Below, in pieces: positions 17,837 through 26,834 of a stretch of DNA of 64,000 bases. Source of the stretch: Streptomyces sp. Act143 (GTDB lineage Bacteria; Actinomycetota; Actinomycetes; Streptomycetales; Streptomycetaceae); contig NZ_QFRX01000001.1 in NCBI RefSeq assembly GCF_003143935.1, positions 4,691,201 through 4,755,200 on the forward strand, in the 5' to 3' direction. The notes below the pieces were generated by a model. The model was not told the origin of the DNA, did not search any database, and was given only the letters and a program-made list of their open reading frames with translations. Position numbers and translations under genes: made by a program. How positions within the stretch are numbered: the stretch's first letter is position 1; each line of letters opens with the position of its first letter.

Positions 17837-19096
17837 ATGCCACTCGTCACCATGAGACGCGCCCTGCGGGAGACCGTCTCCGGGCTCCCCCGCGAGTTCT
17901 GGTGGCTGTGGACCAGCACCCTCGTCAACCGGCTCGGCGCCTTCGTCGCCACCTTCATGGCGCTCTATCTGACGCTCGACCGGGGATACAGCGCCGCCTA
18001 CGCCGGACTCGTCGCCTCGCTGCACGGGCTGGGCGGTGTCGTCTCCTCCGTCGGGGCCGGCGTCATGACCGACCGGCTGGGGCGGCGGCCCACCCTCCTC
18101 GTCGCCCAGGCCTCCACCGCCGCATCCGTCGCCCTGCTCGGCTTCATGCACCACCCCGTCGCCATCGCCGCCGTCGCCTTCCTCGTCGGCATGACCAGCA
18201 ACGCCTCACGGCCCGCCGTGCAGGCGATGATGGCCGACATCGTGCGGCCGGAGGACCGGGTGCGGGCCTTCTCGCTGAACTACTGGGCCATCAACCTCGG
18301 GTTCGCCGTCTCCTCCATGGCCGCCGGCTTCATCGCCGAGTTCAGCTACCTCGCCGGCTTCCTCATCGAGGCCGGCATGACCGCGGTGTGCGCGGTCGTC
18401 GTCTTCCTGAAGCTGCCCGAGTCGCGGCCCGAGCGGACCGCCACAGAGCAGGCGGCGGAGACCGAGGTCGGCCTCGGGACGGTGCTGCGCGACGGGCGGT
18501 ACATGAGTGTCGTCGGGCTGTCCTTCCTCGTCGCCCTGGTCTTCCAGCAGGGTTCCGTCGGACTGCCCGTCGCCATGGGCGAGGCCGGGTTCACGCCCGC
18601 CGACTACGGCATGGCCATCGCCGTCAACGGTGTGCTGATCGTGGCGCTGCAGATCCCCGTCACCCGGTTCATCCAGGACCGCGACCCGCGCCGGCTGCTC
18701 GTCGTCTCGTCCCTGCTCGCCGGGTACGGCTTCGGACTGACCGCCTTCGCCGGGTCCATCGGCGTCTTCGCCCTCACCGTCTGCGTGTGGACCCTCGCCG
18801 AGATCGTCAACGCCCCCACCCAGACCAGCCTCGTCGTCCGTCTCTCCCCCGTGCACGGCCGCGGGCGCTACCAGGGCATGTACACCCTGTCCTGGGCGGT
18901 CGCCTCCCTCATCGCCCCGCTGATGTCCGGCCTGGTCATCGACCACTACGGCGCCGAGTGGCTGTGGGGGCTGTGCGCCGTCGTCGGGACCGTGGCCGGG
19001 GTCGGGTACGCGGTCCTCATGCGGCGGCTGCCTACCGAGGAGCCGGTCGCCGCGGCACCGGCCGTCGCCGCGAAGCCCGAGGTCAGCGCCGCCTGA
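17837..19096 (+). CDS. MFS transporter, 12 transmembrane segments
   Basis: 419 residues with about 12 hydrophobic helices and the MFS motif-A-like GVMTDRLGRRPTLL after helix 2. VMTDRLGRR is typical of DHA1-type drug or metabolite exporters (MdtH-like). The ATG has GGGGGATCC upstream. A clear bidirectional terminator follows. The substrate cannot be predicted. It diverges from gpmA across about 190 bp. Confidence 0.88.
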   Translation: MPLVTMRRALRETVSGLPREFWWLWTSTLVNRLGAFVATFMALYLTLDRGYSAAYAGLVASLHGLGGVVSSVGAGVMTDRLGRRPTLLVAQASTAASVALLGFMHHPVAIAAVAFLVGMTSNASRPAVQAMMADIVRPEDRVRAFSLNYWAINLGFAVSSMAAGFIAEFSYLAGFLIEAGMTAVCAVVVFLKLPESRPERTATEQAAETEVGLGTVLRDGRYMSVVGLSFLVALVFQQGSVGLPVAMGEAGFTPADYGMAIAVNGVLIVALQIPVTRFIQDRDPRRLLVVSSLLAGYGFGLTAFAGSIGVFALTVCVWTLAEIVNAPTQTSLVVRLSPVHGRGRYQGMYTLSWAVASLIAPLMSGLVIDHYGAEWLWGLCAVVGTVAGVGYAVLMRRLPTEEPVAAAPAVAAKPEVSAA

Positions 19097-19105
19097 CGGG
19101 ACACG

Positions 19106-19145
19106 ACGAGCCCCCGCCCGCGCAAGAACGCGGACGGGGGCTCGT
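19106..19145. terminator. Bidirectional terminator after the MFS gene
   Basis: A 17-bp stem with a single C/A mismatch (19106-19122 with 19129-19145), loop 6 nt, between two convergent genes. Confidence 0.8.
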
Positions 19146-19166
19146 ACGGCCGTCACGGGCCGGAGG

Positions 19167-19391
19167 TCAGATACCGACCGTCACGCCCACCTCGTGCGGA
19201 AGCGCGCCGAGCGTGCCGCCGAGGCTGCCCAGGGCCGTGGCCTTGGCCGAGTCGAGCTGGGCCAGGACGTCCGCGCTGCTGAGCGTGGTGTCGCCGGCGG
19301 TGACGGTGATCTGGGGGGCCAGGCCACCGGAGACGGTGTCGAGGTCGGCGTCGGAGAGCTCGGCGGTCTGAACCTGGGGAGCGGAGTTCAT
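19167..19391 (-). CDS. 74-residue peptide with a double-glycine-type leader, no Cys
   Basis: The leader ends ELSDADLDTVSGG at residues 11-23, the acidic/hydrophobic pattern followed by GG used by C39-peptidase ABC exporters and LanM-type leaders. The 51-residue remainder (LAPQITVTAGDTTLSSADV...) has Ser/Thr but no Cys, so lanthionine rings cannot form. Similar sequences are sometimes labelled type A2 lantipeptide. No modification enzyme, peptidase or exporter is adjacent. Function unknown; it could be a secreted unmodified peptide or an orphan substrate for a distant enzyme. Confidence 0.7.
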   Translation of the reverse strand: MNSAPQVQTAELSDADLDTVSGGLAPQITVTAGDTTLSSADVLAQLDSAKATALGSLGGTLGALPHEVGVTVGI

Positions 19392-19699
19392 GAGGAAACA
19401 ACCCTTCGCATGAGTGCACGTGGGGAGGGACGGCCCCGCAGGGGACAGTGGCGGAGCGCGGTGCGCAGGATCAAACCACGGAGCGCGCCCGGCATCCAGT
19501 GCGACGCCGCTCGTCGCAGGGCAGTTGAGGGCATCGGTGACCCAACCATGGCGGCCCGTCCACGAATTGCGGGCAGGTTCTCTACACCGGCCGCCACACA
19601 GGAGACCGGCAGGTCCCGTGCTTGCGCCCGCGAACGGGACAACTCCGCACCAACGGCGCCCGCCCACGGCACGGTTGCGGATGCGCTGTGCAGATTCCG
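19392..19699. other. Intergenic region upstream of the GG-leader peptide
   Basis: No gene is supported. GTCCCGT (19613-19619) with ACGGGAC (19634-19640) could terminate the leftward DUF2000 transcript. The promoter of the GG peptide should lie between about 19400 and 19600. Confidence 0.45.
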
Positions 19700-20125
19700 T
19701 CACGGATGCATCCTGGCCCCTTTCATGACCTTGTCCACGGCGTTGCGGGGGCCGTGGACCGCGATCCCCACCAGGTCGAGATCGGCGGTCCGCACGGCGC
19801 GCACCGCCGCCCGGTTGTCGCGGTCGTTGCCGGTGGCGAACAGATCGCTCGTGAACACCGCGCGCGGCAGCGCACGGGACAGCACGCGCGCGTGGGCCGC
19901 CGTCAGCGTCTCCTTGGTGCCCTCGAAGACCAGCACCGGCTGCCGGAACATCGGCAGCGACCGCACCCCGTCCGCGTCCTCGTAGGGCTCGCCGATCACC
20001 TCGGGGGCCTCCGTGCCGAGGCCGCTGACGAGGAACGCGGTGACGTTCAGGCGCTGCCAGGTCTCCAGGTCCTCGCGCAGCAGGACCGCGATCTTGGTGT
20101 CAAAACGGATGGGTTCAGTGCTCAT
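19700..20125 (-). CDS. DUF2000 family protein
   Basis: 141 residues. FDTKIAVLLREDLETWQRLNVTAFLVSGL at the start and a later LVGIAVHGPRNAVDKVMKG fit DUF2000, an alpha/beta fold related to peptidyl-tRNA hydrolase II that has no assigned activity. ATG 20125 is used because an upstream extension would run into the divergent AraC gene. The 49-bp spacer to that gene implies shared control. Confidence 0.8.
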   Translation of the reverse strand: MSTEPIRFDTKIAVLLREDLETWQRLNVTAFLVSGLGTEAPEVIGEPYEDADGVRSLPMFRQPVLVFEGTKETLTAAHARVLSRALPRAVFTSDLFATGNDRDNRAAVRAVRTADLDLVGIAVHGPRNAVDKVMKGARMHP

Positions 20126-20174
20126 GTGCTGAGACTGTCCGACCTGGTCCGACGCGGTCTTGTACGTTCTTTGC

Positions 20175-20969
20175 ATGGCCACCGGACGGGAAGTCACCGC
20201 CTGGCGCCCGGCCGTCCCGGGTGTCGTGGAGGTCTTCCACGCGCACTTCACCGGGTACGCCTATCCGATGCACGTCCACGAGGCGTGGACGCTGCTCATC
20301 GTGGACGACGGGGCCGTACGGTACGACCTCGACCGGCACGAGCACGGCACCCCGCACGACACCGTGACGCTGCTGCCGCCGCATGTCCCGCACAACGGTT
20401 CCCCCGCCGGTCCGGGCGGCTTCCGCAAGCGGGTCGTCTATCTCGACACCTCGCTCCTCGGCGCGGAGCTCGTCGGGTCCGCCGTCGACACCCCCGATCT
20501 GCGGGACCCGCTGCTGCGGCGGCGCGTCGGGCAGCTGCACCACGCCCTCGACCATCCCGGCGACGAGCTGGAGGCGGCCGGCAGGCTGACGTTCATCGGG
20601 GAGCGGCTCACCGCCCATCTGCGGCCCCGCCGCACCCCCGACGTCCGCCGCGCCGATCCCGGACTCGCCCGGCAACTGCGCGAGTTGCTGGACGCGCGGG
20701 TCGTCGAAGGGGTCTCCCTGGAGGCGGCGGCCACACTGCTGCACGCCCATCCCGCCCATCTCGTAAGGGCGTTCAGCACCGCGTACGGCATCGCCCCGCA
20801 CCAGTACCTCAACTCCCGCCGCGTCGACCGCGCCCGCCGACTGCTGCTGGAGGGACACCGCCCCGGCGAGGTCGCCGCGGCGACCGGCTTCTTCGACCAG
20901 TCCCACCTGACGCGGCACTTCCGCAAGTTGGTGGGGGTCACGCCGGGGCGGTACGCCAAGACGGCATAA
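20175..20969 (+). CDS. AraC-family transcriptional regulator
   Basis: 264 residues. An N-terminal cupin-like sensor (YPMHVHEAWTLLIVDDG, LLPPHVPHNG) is followed by the double helix-turn-helix, with GVSLEAAATLLHAHPAHLVRAF and then GEVAAATGFFDQSHLTRHFRKLVGVTPGRY. It diverges from the DUF2000 gene; two GTCCGAC repeats 10 bp apart (20137-20143, 20147-20153) in the spacer are candidate half-sites. DUF2000/AraC pairs recur in actinobacteria, so the DUF2000 gene is its likely target. ATG 20175 is preferred over TTG 20160. Confidence 0.88.
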   Translation: MATGREVTAWRPAVPGVVEVFHAHFTGYAYPMHVHEAWTLLIVDDGAVRYDLDRHEHGTPHDTVTLLPPHVPHNGSPAGPGGFRKRVVYLDTSLLGAELVGSAVDTPDLRDPLLRRRVGQLHHALDHPGDELEAAGRLTFIGERLTAHLRPRRTPDVRRADPGLARQLRELLDARVVEGVSLEAAATLLHAHPAHLVRAFSTAYGIAPHQYLNSRRVDRARRLLLEGHRPGEVAAATGFFDQSHLTRHFRKLVGVTPGRYAKTA

Positions 20970-20974
20970 GGACT

Positions 20975-21010
20975 GGAAGAAGAAGGAGGAGGAGAAGAAG
21001 GAGAAGGAGG
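20975..21010 (+). repeat. 36-nt uninterrupted purine tract
   Basis: A run of only A and G built from GAAGAAGGAGG-type units directly after the AraC stop. It contains no gene. Such tracts can adopt triplex-like structure; here it may be simple low-complexity drift. Confidence 0.6.
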
Positions 21011-21136
21011 CTCGACGACACTCCGCACGGGCCGCTCTCCGCCGGCAGCCCGAGCGGACGTGAGTGACCGGCCGGCGGATGTTCGACTTCGCCGGGTACG
21101 ACGCCCTGCGGGACCGGTGACGCCGACGCCCCGGGG

Positions 21137-21628
21137 TCAGCCCTCGGAGCGCTGGGTGAGGTGTGCGAACGCGTCCAGGTTGCGGGTCGACTCGCCCCGG
21201 GCGACGCGCCACTCGTACTCCTTGCGGATGGCGCTCGCGAAGCCCAGCTCCAGGAGGGTGTTGAAGCTGCCGTCGGCCGCTTCCAGGACCTGGCCGAGGA
21301 GGCGGTCGATCTCGTCGGGGGTGACGGCGGCGAGCGGGAGCTTGGCGGTGACGTAGATGTCGCCGAGCTGGTCGACGGCGTAACTCACGCCGTACAGCTT
21401 GAGGTTGCGCTCCAGGAGCCAGCGGTGGACGCCGGGCTCGTTCTCGTCGGGGTGGCGGATGACGAAGGCGTTGACCGACAGGGAGTGGCGGCCCACCAGC
21501 AGGGACACCGTCGTCTTCAGCTTGCGGGTGCCGGGCAGCTGGACGACGTAGTTGCCGGGGGCGGGGCTCTCCCAGTCGAGTTCGTTGTCCTTGAGGACGG
21601 CCTCGATGACCTTCTGCGCGTCAGCCAT
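21137..21628 (-). CDS. YbjN domain protein
   Basis: 163 residues with the YbjN/type-III-chaperone-like fold: LDWESPAPGNYVVQLPGTRKLKTTVSLLVGRHSLSVNAFVIR and VDQLGDIYVTAKLPL, then a helical end. The family is conserved in actinobacteria and its function is not settled. It overlaps the end of mshA by 8 bp and is probably co-translated with it, an arrangement typical of Streptomyces. Confidence 0.85.
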   Translation of the reverse strand: MADAQKVIEAVLKDNELDWESPAPGNYVVQLPGTRKLKTTVSLLVGRHSLSVNAFVIRHPDENEPGVHRWLLERNLKLYGVSYAVDQLGDIYVTAKLPLAAVTPDEIDRLLGQVLEAADGSFNTLLELGFASAIRKEYEWRVARGESTRNLDAFAHLTQRSEG

Positions 21629-22958
21629 GGTGGGAGCGTACGCGACGGCGGTGGGCCTGCAGCGCGGCCGTGTAGACGTCCGCCGTCGCGGCGGCAGCGG
21701 TGTCCCAGCCGAAGGACTGCGCGTGCCGGGCCGCCGCGGCGCCCGCGCGGGCGGTGAGCTGGGGGTCGTCGGCGAAACGCGCGAGCACGCGCGCGTAGTC
21801 GGCGGGATTGTGGCCGCGTACCAGGAAACCGGTCTCGCCGTCGCGGACGGCCACCGGCAGACCGCCCACGGAGGCGGCGAGGACCGGGGTGCCGGTGGCC
21901 TGCGCCTCTATGGCGACCAGGCCGAAGGACTCGCTGTACGACGGCATGACCAGCAGCGATGCCGCCCGGAACCAGTCCGCGAGCTGGTCCTGGCCGACGG
22001 GCGGGCGGAACCGTACGACGTCCGCGATGCCCAGCCGGGCGGCCAGCTTCTGCAGGCCCTCGGGCTTGGCCAGGCCGCTGCCGCTGGGCCCGCCGACGAT
22101 CGGGACGACGATGCGGGAGCGCAGCTCGGGGCGTTCGTCGAGGAGGACGGCCACCGCGCGGAGCAGGATGTCCGGGGCCTTCAGGGGCTGGATGCGGCCC
22201 GCGAAGAGGGCGATCAGGGCGTCCTGCGGCAGGTTGAGGCGGGCGCGGGCCGCGGCGCGGCCGTCGGCGGGGCTGAAGCGGTCGAGGTTGACGCCGGGGT
22301 GGACGACGGCGACCCGGGCGGGGTCGGCGTCGTAGTGGTGGACGAGTTCGTCGCGTTCCTCGGTGGTGTTCGCGATGAGACGGTCCGCGGCCTGCACGAT
22401 CTGGGTCTCGCCGATGACCCGGGCGGCGGGCTCGGGGGTGTCGCCGTCGGCGAGGTTGGCGTTCTTGACCTTGGCCATCGTGTGCATGGCGTGCACGAGG
22501 GGGACGCCCCAGCGCTGGGCGGCGAGCCAGCCGACGTGGCCGGAGAGCCAGTAGTGGGTGTGGACGAGGTCGTAGTAGCCGGGGCGGTGGCCGGCCCAGG
22601 CCTGCATCACACCGTGCGTGAAGGCGCACAGCTGGGCGGGGAGGTCCTCCTTGGCAAGGCCCTCGTAAGGGCCCGCGTCGACATGGCGGACCAGGACGCC
22701 GGGCGCGAGTTCGACGCTGGGGGGCAGGGAGGCCGTGGTCGCGCGCGTGAAGATCTCGACCTCGATGTTGATCGCGGCGAGGCGCTGCGCGAGCTCGACG
22801 ATGTAGACGTTCATGCCGCCCGCGTCGCCGGTGCCGGGCTGGTGCAGGGGGGAGGTGTGCACGGAGAGCATCGCGACGCGGCGGGGTCGGCGGTGCAGCC
22901 TCAGCCGGGTCGACGTGGCCGAGGAGCGACGCCCGAGCCTGCTGACGTATTGGCTCAC
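21621..22958 (-). CDS. mshA: D-inositol-3-phosphate glycosyltransferase MshA
   Basis: 445 residues, GT-B family 4. It joins GlcNAc from UDP-GlcNAc to inositol-3-phosphate, the first step of mycothiol synthesis. The N-terminal domain has VAMLSVHTSPLHQPGTGDAGGMNVY with the conserved donor-side loop. The C-terminal domain has FAGRIQPLKAPDILLRA and the E-x7-E motif within YSESFGLVAIEAQATGTPV. GTG 22958 has AGGAGG 8 nt upstream; much longer in-frame readings cross the methyltransferase gene and are false. YbjN follows directly. Confidence 0.95.
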   Translation of the reverse strand: MSQYVSRLGRRSSATSTRLRLHRRPRRVAMLSVHTSPLHQPGTGDAGGMNVYIVELAQRLAAINIEVEIFTRATTASLPPSVELAPGVLVRHVDAGPYEGLAKEDLPAQLCAFTHGVMQAWAGHRPGYYDLVHTHYWLSGHVGWLAAQRWGVPLVHAMHTMAKVKNANLADGDTPEPAARVIGETQIVQAADRLIANTTEERDELVHHYDADPARVAVVHPGVNLDRFSPADGRAAARARLNLPQDALIALFAGRIQPLKAPDILLRAVAVLLDERPELRSRIVVPIVGGPSGSGLAKPEGLQKLAARLGIADVVRFRPPVGQDQLADWFRAASLLVMPSYSESFGLVAIEAQATGTPVLAASVGGLPVAVRDGETGFLVRGHNPADYARVLARFADDPQLTARAGAAAARHAQSFGWDTAAAATADVYTAALQAHRRRVRSHHG

Positions 22959-23174
22959 GTGGCGTTTCCTCCTTGTGCGGGCATGCCGGACGGAGGGTGT
23001 GGGGCGCCCTCCAAGGGGGTGCAACGTCGGAACGGCGGGTTCCCATTCCGGCAGCGGGGATTTTTGCCCTCGCATTACCGCCGCTCGCTCAACCGTTCGA
23101 GGCCGCGATGCGTCCGGTCGGATGGGATGCGCCCGCGGCGGGCGGGGCCCGCCGGGCGGAATACCCTCGTAGAC

Positions 23175-23972
23175 ATGACATCCCGCGCCGCCACCCGCCC
23201 TGTGGGCACGGTCACGCGCGGGACCACCAACCCCAATCGGCTGCGGCGCATGGACCGCTGGATCGCCGCCGTCCACGGCGCCGGGTTGCGGCGGGCCGAC
23301 GACCCCGTCGCCGTGGACCTCGGGTACGGGGCCGCTCCCTGGACCGCCGTCGAGCTGCTGCTGCGGCTGCGTACCGTCGCGCCGCGGGTGCGGGTGGTCG
23401 GGGTGGAGATCGAGCCCGCCCGGGTCGCGGCGGCGCGGCCGTACGAGCGGGAGGGGCTGGCGTTCCGGCACGGCGGGTTCGAGATCCCGATTCCGCAGCG
23501 GCCGGTGCTGGTGCGGGCGGCGAACGTGCTGCGGCAGTACGACGAGGACCAGGTCGCCGAGGTCTGGGCGCGGCTGTGCGCGCGGCTGGCGCCGGGCGGG
23601 CTGCTGGTCGAGGGGACCTGTGACGAGATCGGGCGGCGGCATGTGTGGGTGGCGCTCGGGCCGGAAGGGGCGCGGACCGTCACCTTCGCTACCCGGCTGG
23701 GGTCGCTGGAGCGGCCGTCGGATCTCGCCGAGCGGCTGCCGAAGGCGCTGATCCACCGCAATGTGCCGGGTGAGCCGGTGCACGCCTTCCTGCGGGACTT
23801 CGACCGCGCCTGGGCCGCCGCCGCGCCCTACGCCTCGTACGGGGCCCGGCAGCGGTGGCAGCGGGCCGTGCGGGACCTGCGGGCCGACTGGCCCGTGATG
23901 GACGGCCCGGTGCGGTGGCGGCAGGGTGAAGTGACGGTGGCCTGGGAGGCGTTGGCCCCGCGGGCCCGCTGA
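23175..23972 (+). CDS. Class I SAM-dependent methyltransferase
   Basis: 265 residues. Motif I VAVDLGYGAAPWTAVELL lies at about residues 45-62, a later acidic residue in VVGVEIEPARV binds the ribose, and APGGLLVEGTCDE corresponds to motifs II-III. LGYGAAPWT is an unusual motif I (normally G-x-G-x-G). The ATG lies only a few bases after a likely -10-like stretch, so the transcript may be leaderless. It diverges from mshA; the substrate is unknown. Confidence 0.8.
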   Translation: MTSRAATRPVGTVTRGTTNPNRLRRMDRWIAAVHGAGLRRADDPVAVDLGYGAAPWTAVELLLRLRTVAPRVRVVGVEIEPARVAAARPYEREGLAFRHGGFEIPIPQRPVLVRAANVLRQYDEDQVAEVWARLCARLAPGGLLVEGTCDEIGRRHVWVALGPEGARTVTFATRLGSLERPSDLAERLPKALIHRNVPGEPVHAFLRDFDRAWAAAAPYASYGARQRWQRAVRDLRADWPVMDGPVRWRQGEVTVAWEALAPRAR

Positions 23973-24127
23973 GCTGTCAGCGCCTCTGACCTGCGGGGAA
24001 CGAACGCCGTGAGTCGTTCGTCACAAGAGCGGGGAGATCGTCATGGGACGGGTGGATCAAGGGGAGGGATGCACTGCCTCTGTCGTTTTCTGTCACGACA
24101 TGGCACGATCCCCCAGGCGTCCGTAAG

Positions 24128-24140
24128 TTACTGACGGTAA
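24128..24140. promoter_or_regulatory. TTAC-N5-GTAA site upstream of the NlpC/P60 gene
   Basis: TTACTGACGGTAA has palindromic outer arms and lies 22 bp before the start codon of the cell-wall hydrolase gene. It could be an operator or part of the core promoter. No ydaO/c-di-AMP riboswitch is visible in the 190-bp upstream region. Confidence 0.35.
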
Positions 24141-24162
24141 ATCAGATGTGGGGGGCTGGGGT

Positions 24163-25236
24163 ATGGGTGCGGGCAAGCGCGGGCTGCTGACGGCCGCCGT
24201 GACCGTGGTCTGTGCGGTCACTGTGCTGGCGGCGCCCGGAACGGCGTTCGCGGCGCCGACTCCCCCTCCGACACCCTCGGCGTCCGCCACCCCGGTGACC
24301 ACCAAGGACCTCGAGGCCGTACGCAAGAAGCTCGACGACCTCTATCACGACGCCGCCGTGGCCACGGACGAGTACAACGCCGCCGAGGAGGCCGCCGACC
24401 AGCAGTCGGCCGCGATCGTGGCGTTGGCGAAGAAGATCGTCAAGGGGCAGGAGAGGCTCGCCGAGTTGAAGAAGCGGGCGGGTGCGGCGGCCGCCGCCCA
24501 GTACCGCACCGGCGGACTGCCCGACGAGGCCCAGCTGATGCTCAGCGACGACCCGGAGGGCTTCCTCGACGGCGCCGGGCGGGTCATCCAGGGGCAGCGC
24601 GCCACCAAGGGGCTCCTCGCGGAAATGACCCGCACCCAGGAGGACTTGAAGCAGTACGCCGAGGACGCCTCCGCGCAGTGGGGCAAGCTGGAGGCCAACC
24701 GCAAGGCCAAGGCCGCCGCGAAGAAGAAGGTCAAGAAGCAGATCGCCGCCGCCGAGGAACTCGAGTCCAAGCTGGAGAAGGAGGAGAAGGAGCGGCTGGC
24801 GCGACTGGAGCAGGAGGCCGCCTACAAGGCGCAGACCACCTGGCTCGACTCCGGCATTCTCGACGAGATCAACGGCAAGGCGTCCGCGCAGGGCAAGAAG
24901 GCCGTGGAGTACGCGACCGCGCAGATCGGCAAGCCGTACGAATGGGGCGCCGAGGGGCCGAAGACGTACGACTGCTCGGGGCTGACCTCGCAGGCCTGGG
25001 CCGCCGCCGGACAGCCCATTCCGCGCACCTCGCAGGAGCAGTGGAAGCAGCTGAAGAAAATCGACATCAAGGACATGCGGCCCGGCGACCTCATCATCTA
25101 CAACTCCGATGCCAGCCACGTCGCGATGTACATAGGCAAGGGCGCGATCGTGCACGCCCCGCGCCCGGGGCGGACGGTGACGATCGCGGGGGCGGGTTCC
25201 ATGCCGATCCTGGCGGTCGTACGGCCGGACGCCTGA
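24163..25236 (+). CDS. Secreted NlpC/P60 peptidoglycan endopeptidase with coiled coil
   Basis: 357 residues. A signal peptide ending AFA-AP is followed by a Pro/Ser linker, a long Glu/Lys/Ala-rich coiled coil (about residues 50-235), and the C-terminal NlpC/P60 domain. The catalytic Cys is in YDCSGLTSQAWAAAG and the His in ASHVAMYIG; the third polar residue is in the AIVHAPRPG strand. It cuts gamma-D-Glu-diaminopimelate stem bonds, and coiled coils in such proteins usually hold the enzyme inactive. ATG 24163 gives a normal signal peptide; GTG 24148 would add five residues. Confidence 0.92.
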   Translation: MGAGKRGLLTAAVTVVCAVTVLAAPGTAFAAPTPPPTPSASATPVTTKDLEAVRKKLDDLYHDAAVATDEYNAAEEAADQQSAAIVALAKKIVKGQERLAELKKRAGAAAAAQYRTGGLPDEAQLMLSDDPEGFLDGAGRVIQGQRATKGLLAEMTRTQEDLKQYAEDASAQWGKLEANRKAKAAAKKKVKKQIAAAEELESKLEKEEKERLARLEQEAAYKAQTTWLDSGILDEINGKASAQGKKAVEYATAQIGKPYEWGAEGPKTYDCSGLTSQAWAAAGQPIPRTSQEQWKQLKKIDIKDMRPGDLIIYNSDASHVAMYIGKGAIVHAPRPGRTVTIAGAGSMPILAVVRPDA

Positions 25237-25512
25237 GGCCGTTCGCCGGCCCGGCGGTTGAGACCGGGGTCACGTGACGCAGGGCACGCCGGCCTGCGTA
25301 CAAACCCGGCGGGGACGTGACGTTCGTCATTCCCGCACCTCGGGCGGGGTGTCCAACTGCGGTAGGGAACGCGGCATATGACAGTGGCCGCCTGCCGAAC
25401 CACGTGCCGTGCACCATTCCGTTGCGGCGCCGACTACCGCTATGGTCCCCGTCGGTGGGTCGAGGTCCCTCGCCCCGCCATGCCCTCGGGGGGAGGGAAG
25501 GAACCCAAGACG

Positions 25513-26829
25513 ATGCCCGTACCCGTACCGCGGCAGAGAGCGATCCCGGCCGTGGAAGGTGGTCAGGCGCAGGCCGCGACAGCAGTCGGCGGCCCCGTCG
25601 GCGGCCCTCTGAAGGACGAGGCCCCGCGTAAGGACGGCACGGTCGACAAGAGCAGCGGCACCCATCTGACGCTGCTGGTGATCGAGGACGATCCCGGCGG
25701 CTCCACGATCGTGCCCGAGCTCCTGGACGCCGCCGGCAACCCCATCCGCGTCCGTACGGCCCGCAACCTCACCGAGGCCGAACGGCTGCTCACCGACGAC
25801 GTCCACTGCATCCTGCTCGACCTCGCGCTGCCCGCCCCGGTGCGCGGCGGTGACGACGACGAGCTCGCCGTGCTCAAGCACGTGCTCCAGCTCGCGCCAC
25901 GGCACGCCGTGCTCGCCCTCACCGCGTCCGGCGACGCCGAGCGCGGCGCCGAGGCGGTACGGGTGGGCGCCCAGGACTACCTCTTCCGGGACGAGCTGGA
26001 CAGCCGGCTGCTGAGCCGCGCCATCCGGTACGCGGTGGAGCGGAAACGTTCCGACACCGCCGAGCGGCGGCTCGCGGAGGGCCGGGTACGGGCGCAGGAG
26101 AACCGGCGCCTGGAGCGCGGGCTGCTGCCCACCCCCCTCCTGGAGGGCTCCTCGCTGCGCTTCGCCGCGCGCTACCGTCCGGGGCGTTCGCGCGCCCTGC
26201 TCGGCGGTGACTTCTACGACGTCGTACGGACCTCCGACGGCACTGTCCACGCCATGATCGGCGACGTCTGCGGGCACGGCCCCGACGAGGCGGCCCTCGG
26301 TGTGGAGCTGCGGATCGCGTGGCGGGCGCTGACCCTGGCCGGGCTGTGCGGGGACGAGCTGCTGGGCACGCTTCAGCAGGTGCTGGAGCATGAGCGGGCC
26401 GACGACGAGATCTTCGCGACGCTCTGCACGGTGGACATCGCGCCGGACGGACGCCGGGCCGGGCTGTGCCTCGCCGGGCATCCGGCGCCGCTGGTCGCCC
26501 GGCCGGGACGACCGGCACAGCTGCTGCCGTACGACAACAACGGCCCGGCTCTCGGGCTGCTGCCGGGGGCCCGGTGGCCGCGGATGCAGGTGGAGCTGGG
26601 CCGGGAGTGGAGCCTGATGCTCTACACCGACGGCCTCATCGAGGGACACATCGGCGCGGGCCGGGAGCGGCTCGGGCAGGACGGCATGGTGGAGATGGTG
26701 CGGCGCCAGCTGGGCGAGGGGCTGCGCGGAGAGGCGCTGCTGCGGGCCGCCGTCAATGAGGTGCGGGAGCTCAACGGGGGCGAGTTGGCCGACGACGTGG
26801 CGGTGGTACTGCTGGACCGGGCGGCCTGA
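25513..26829 (+). CDS. Response-regulator-linked SpoIIE/PP2C phosphatase
   Basis: 438 residues. A disordered N-terminus is followed by a receiver domain at about residues 55-180 (LLVIEDDPGG, phospho-acceptor Asp in ILLDLALP, ALTASGDAERGAEAV), a linker helix, and a SpoIIE-type Ser/Thr phosphatase domain with metal-binding motifs LLGGDFYDVV, MIGDVCGHGPDEAAL and GGELADDVAVVLL. In such proteins the receiver gates a phosphatase that acts on anti-anti-sigma factors. The expected receiver Lys is replaced in DYLFRDE, so gating may differ. ATG 25513 is preceded by GGGGGGAGGGAAGG. Confidence 0.9.
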   Translation: MPVPVPRQRAIPAVEGGQAQAATAVGGPVGGPLKDEAPRKDGTVDKSSGTHLTLLVIEDDPGGSTIVPELLDAAGNPIRVRTARNLTEAERLLTDDVHCILLDLALPAPVRGGDDDELAVLKHVLQLAPRHAVLALTASGDAERGAEAVRVGAQDYLFRDELDSRLLSRAIRYAVERKRSDTAERRLAEGRVRAQENRRLERGLLPTPLLEGSSLRFAARYRPGRSRALLGGDFYDVVRTSDGTVHAMIGDVCGHGPDEAALGVELRIAWRALTLAGLCGDELLGTLQQVLEHERADDEIFATLCTVDIAPDGRRAGLCLAGHPAPLVARPGRPAQLLPYDNNGPALGLLPGARWPRMQVELGREWSLMLYTDGLIEGHIGAGRERLGQDGMVEMVRRQLGEGLRGEALLRAAVNEVRELNGGELADDVAVVLLDRAA

Positions 26830-26834
26830 GGGTC

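Noticed and set aside
19167..19391. Lanthipeptide call for the GG-leader peptide
   Set aside because: No Cys in the core and no lanthionine synthetase nearby.
20975..21010. Purine tract as a functional triplex or termination element
   Set aside because: Only the composition is unusual; no mirror repeat beyond simple low complexity was seen, so it is listed as a repeat without a claim.
21552..23174. 5' part of an 806-residue frame ending in the methyltransferase
   Set aside because: This part is antisense to mshA. The real methyltransferase starts at 23175.
23973..24162. Possible ydaO/c-di-AMP riboswitch before the NlpC/P60 gene
   Set aside because: Such switches precede cell-wall hydrolase genes in Streptomyces, but the conserved ydaO core sequences are not visible here.
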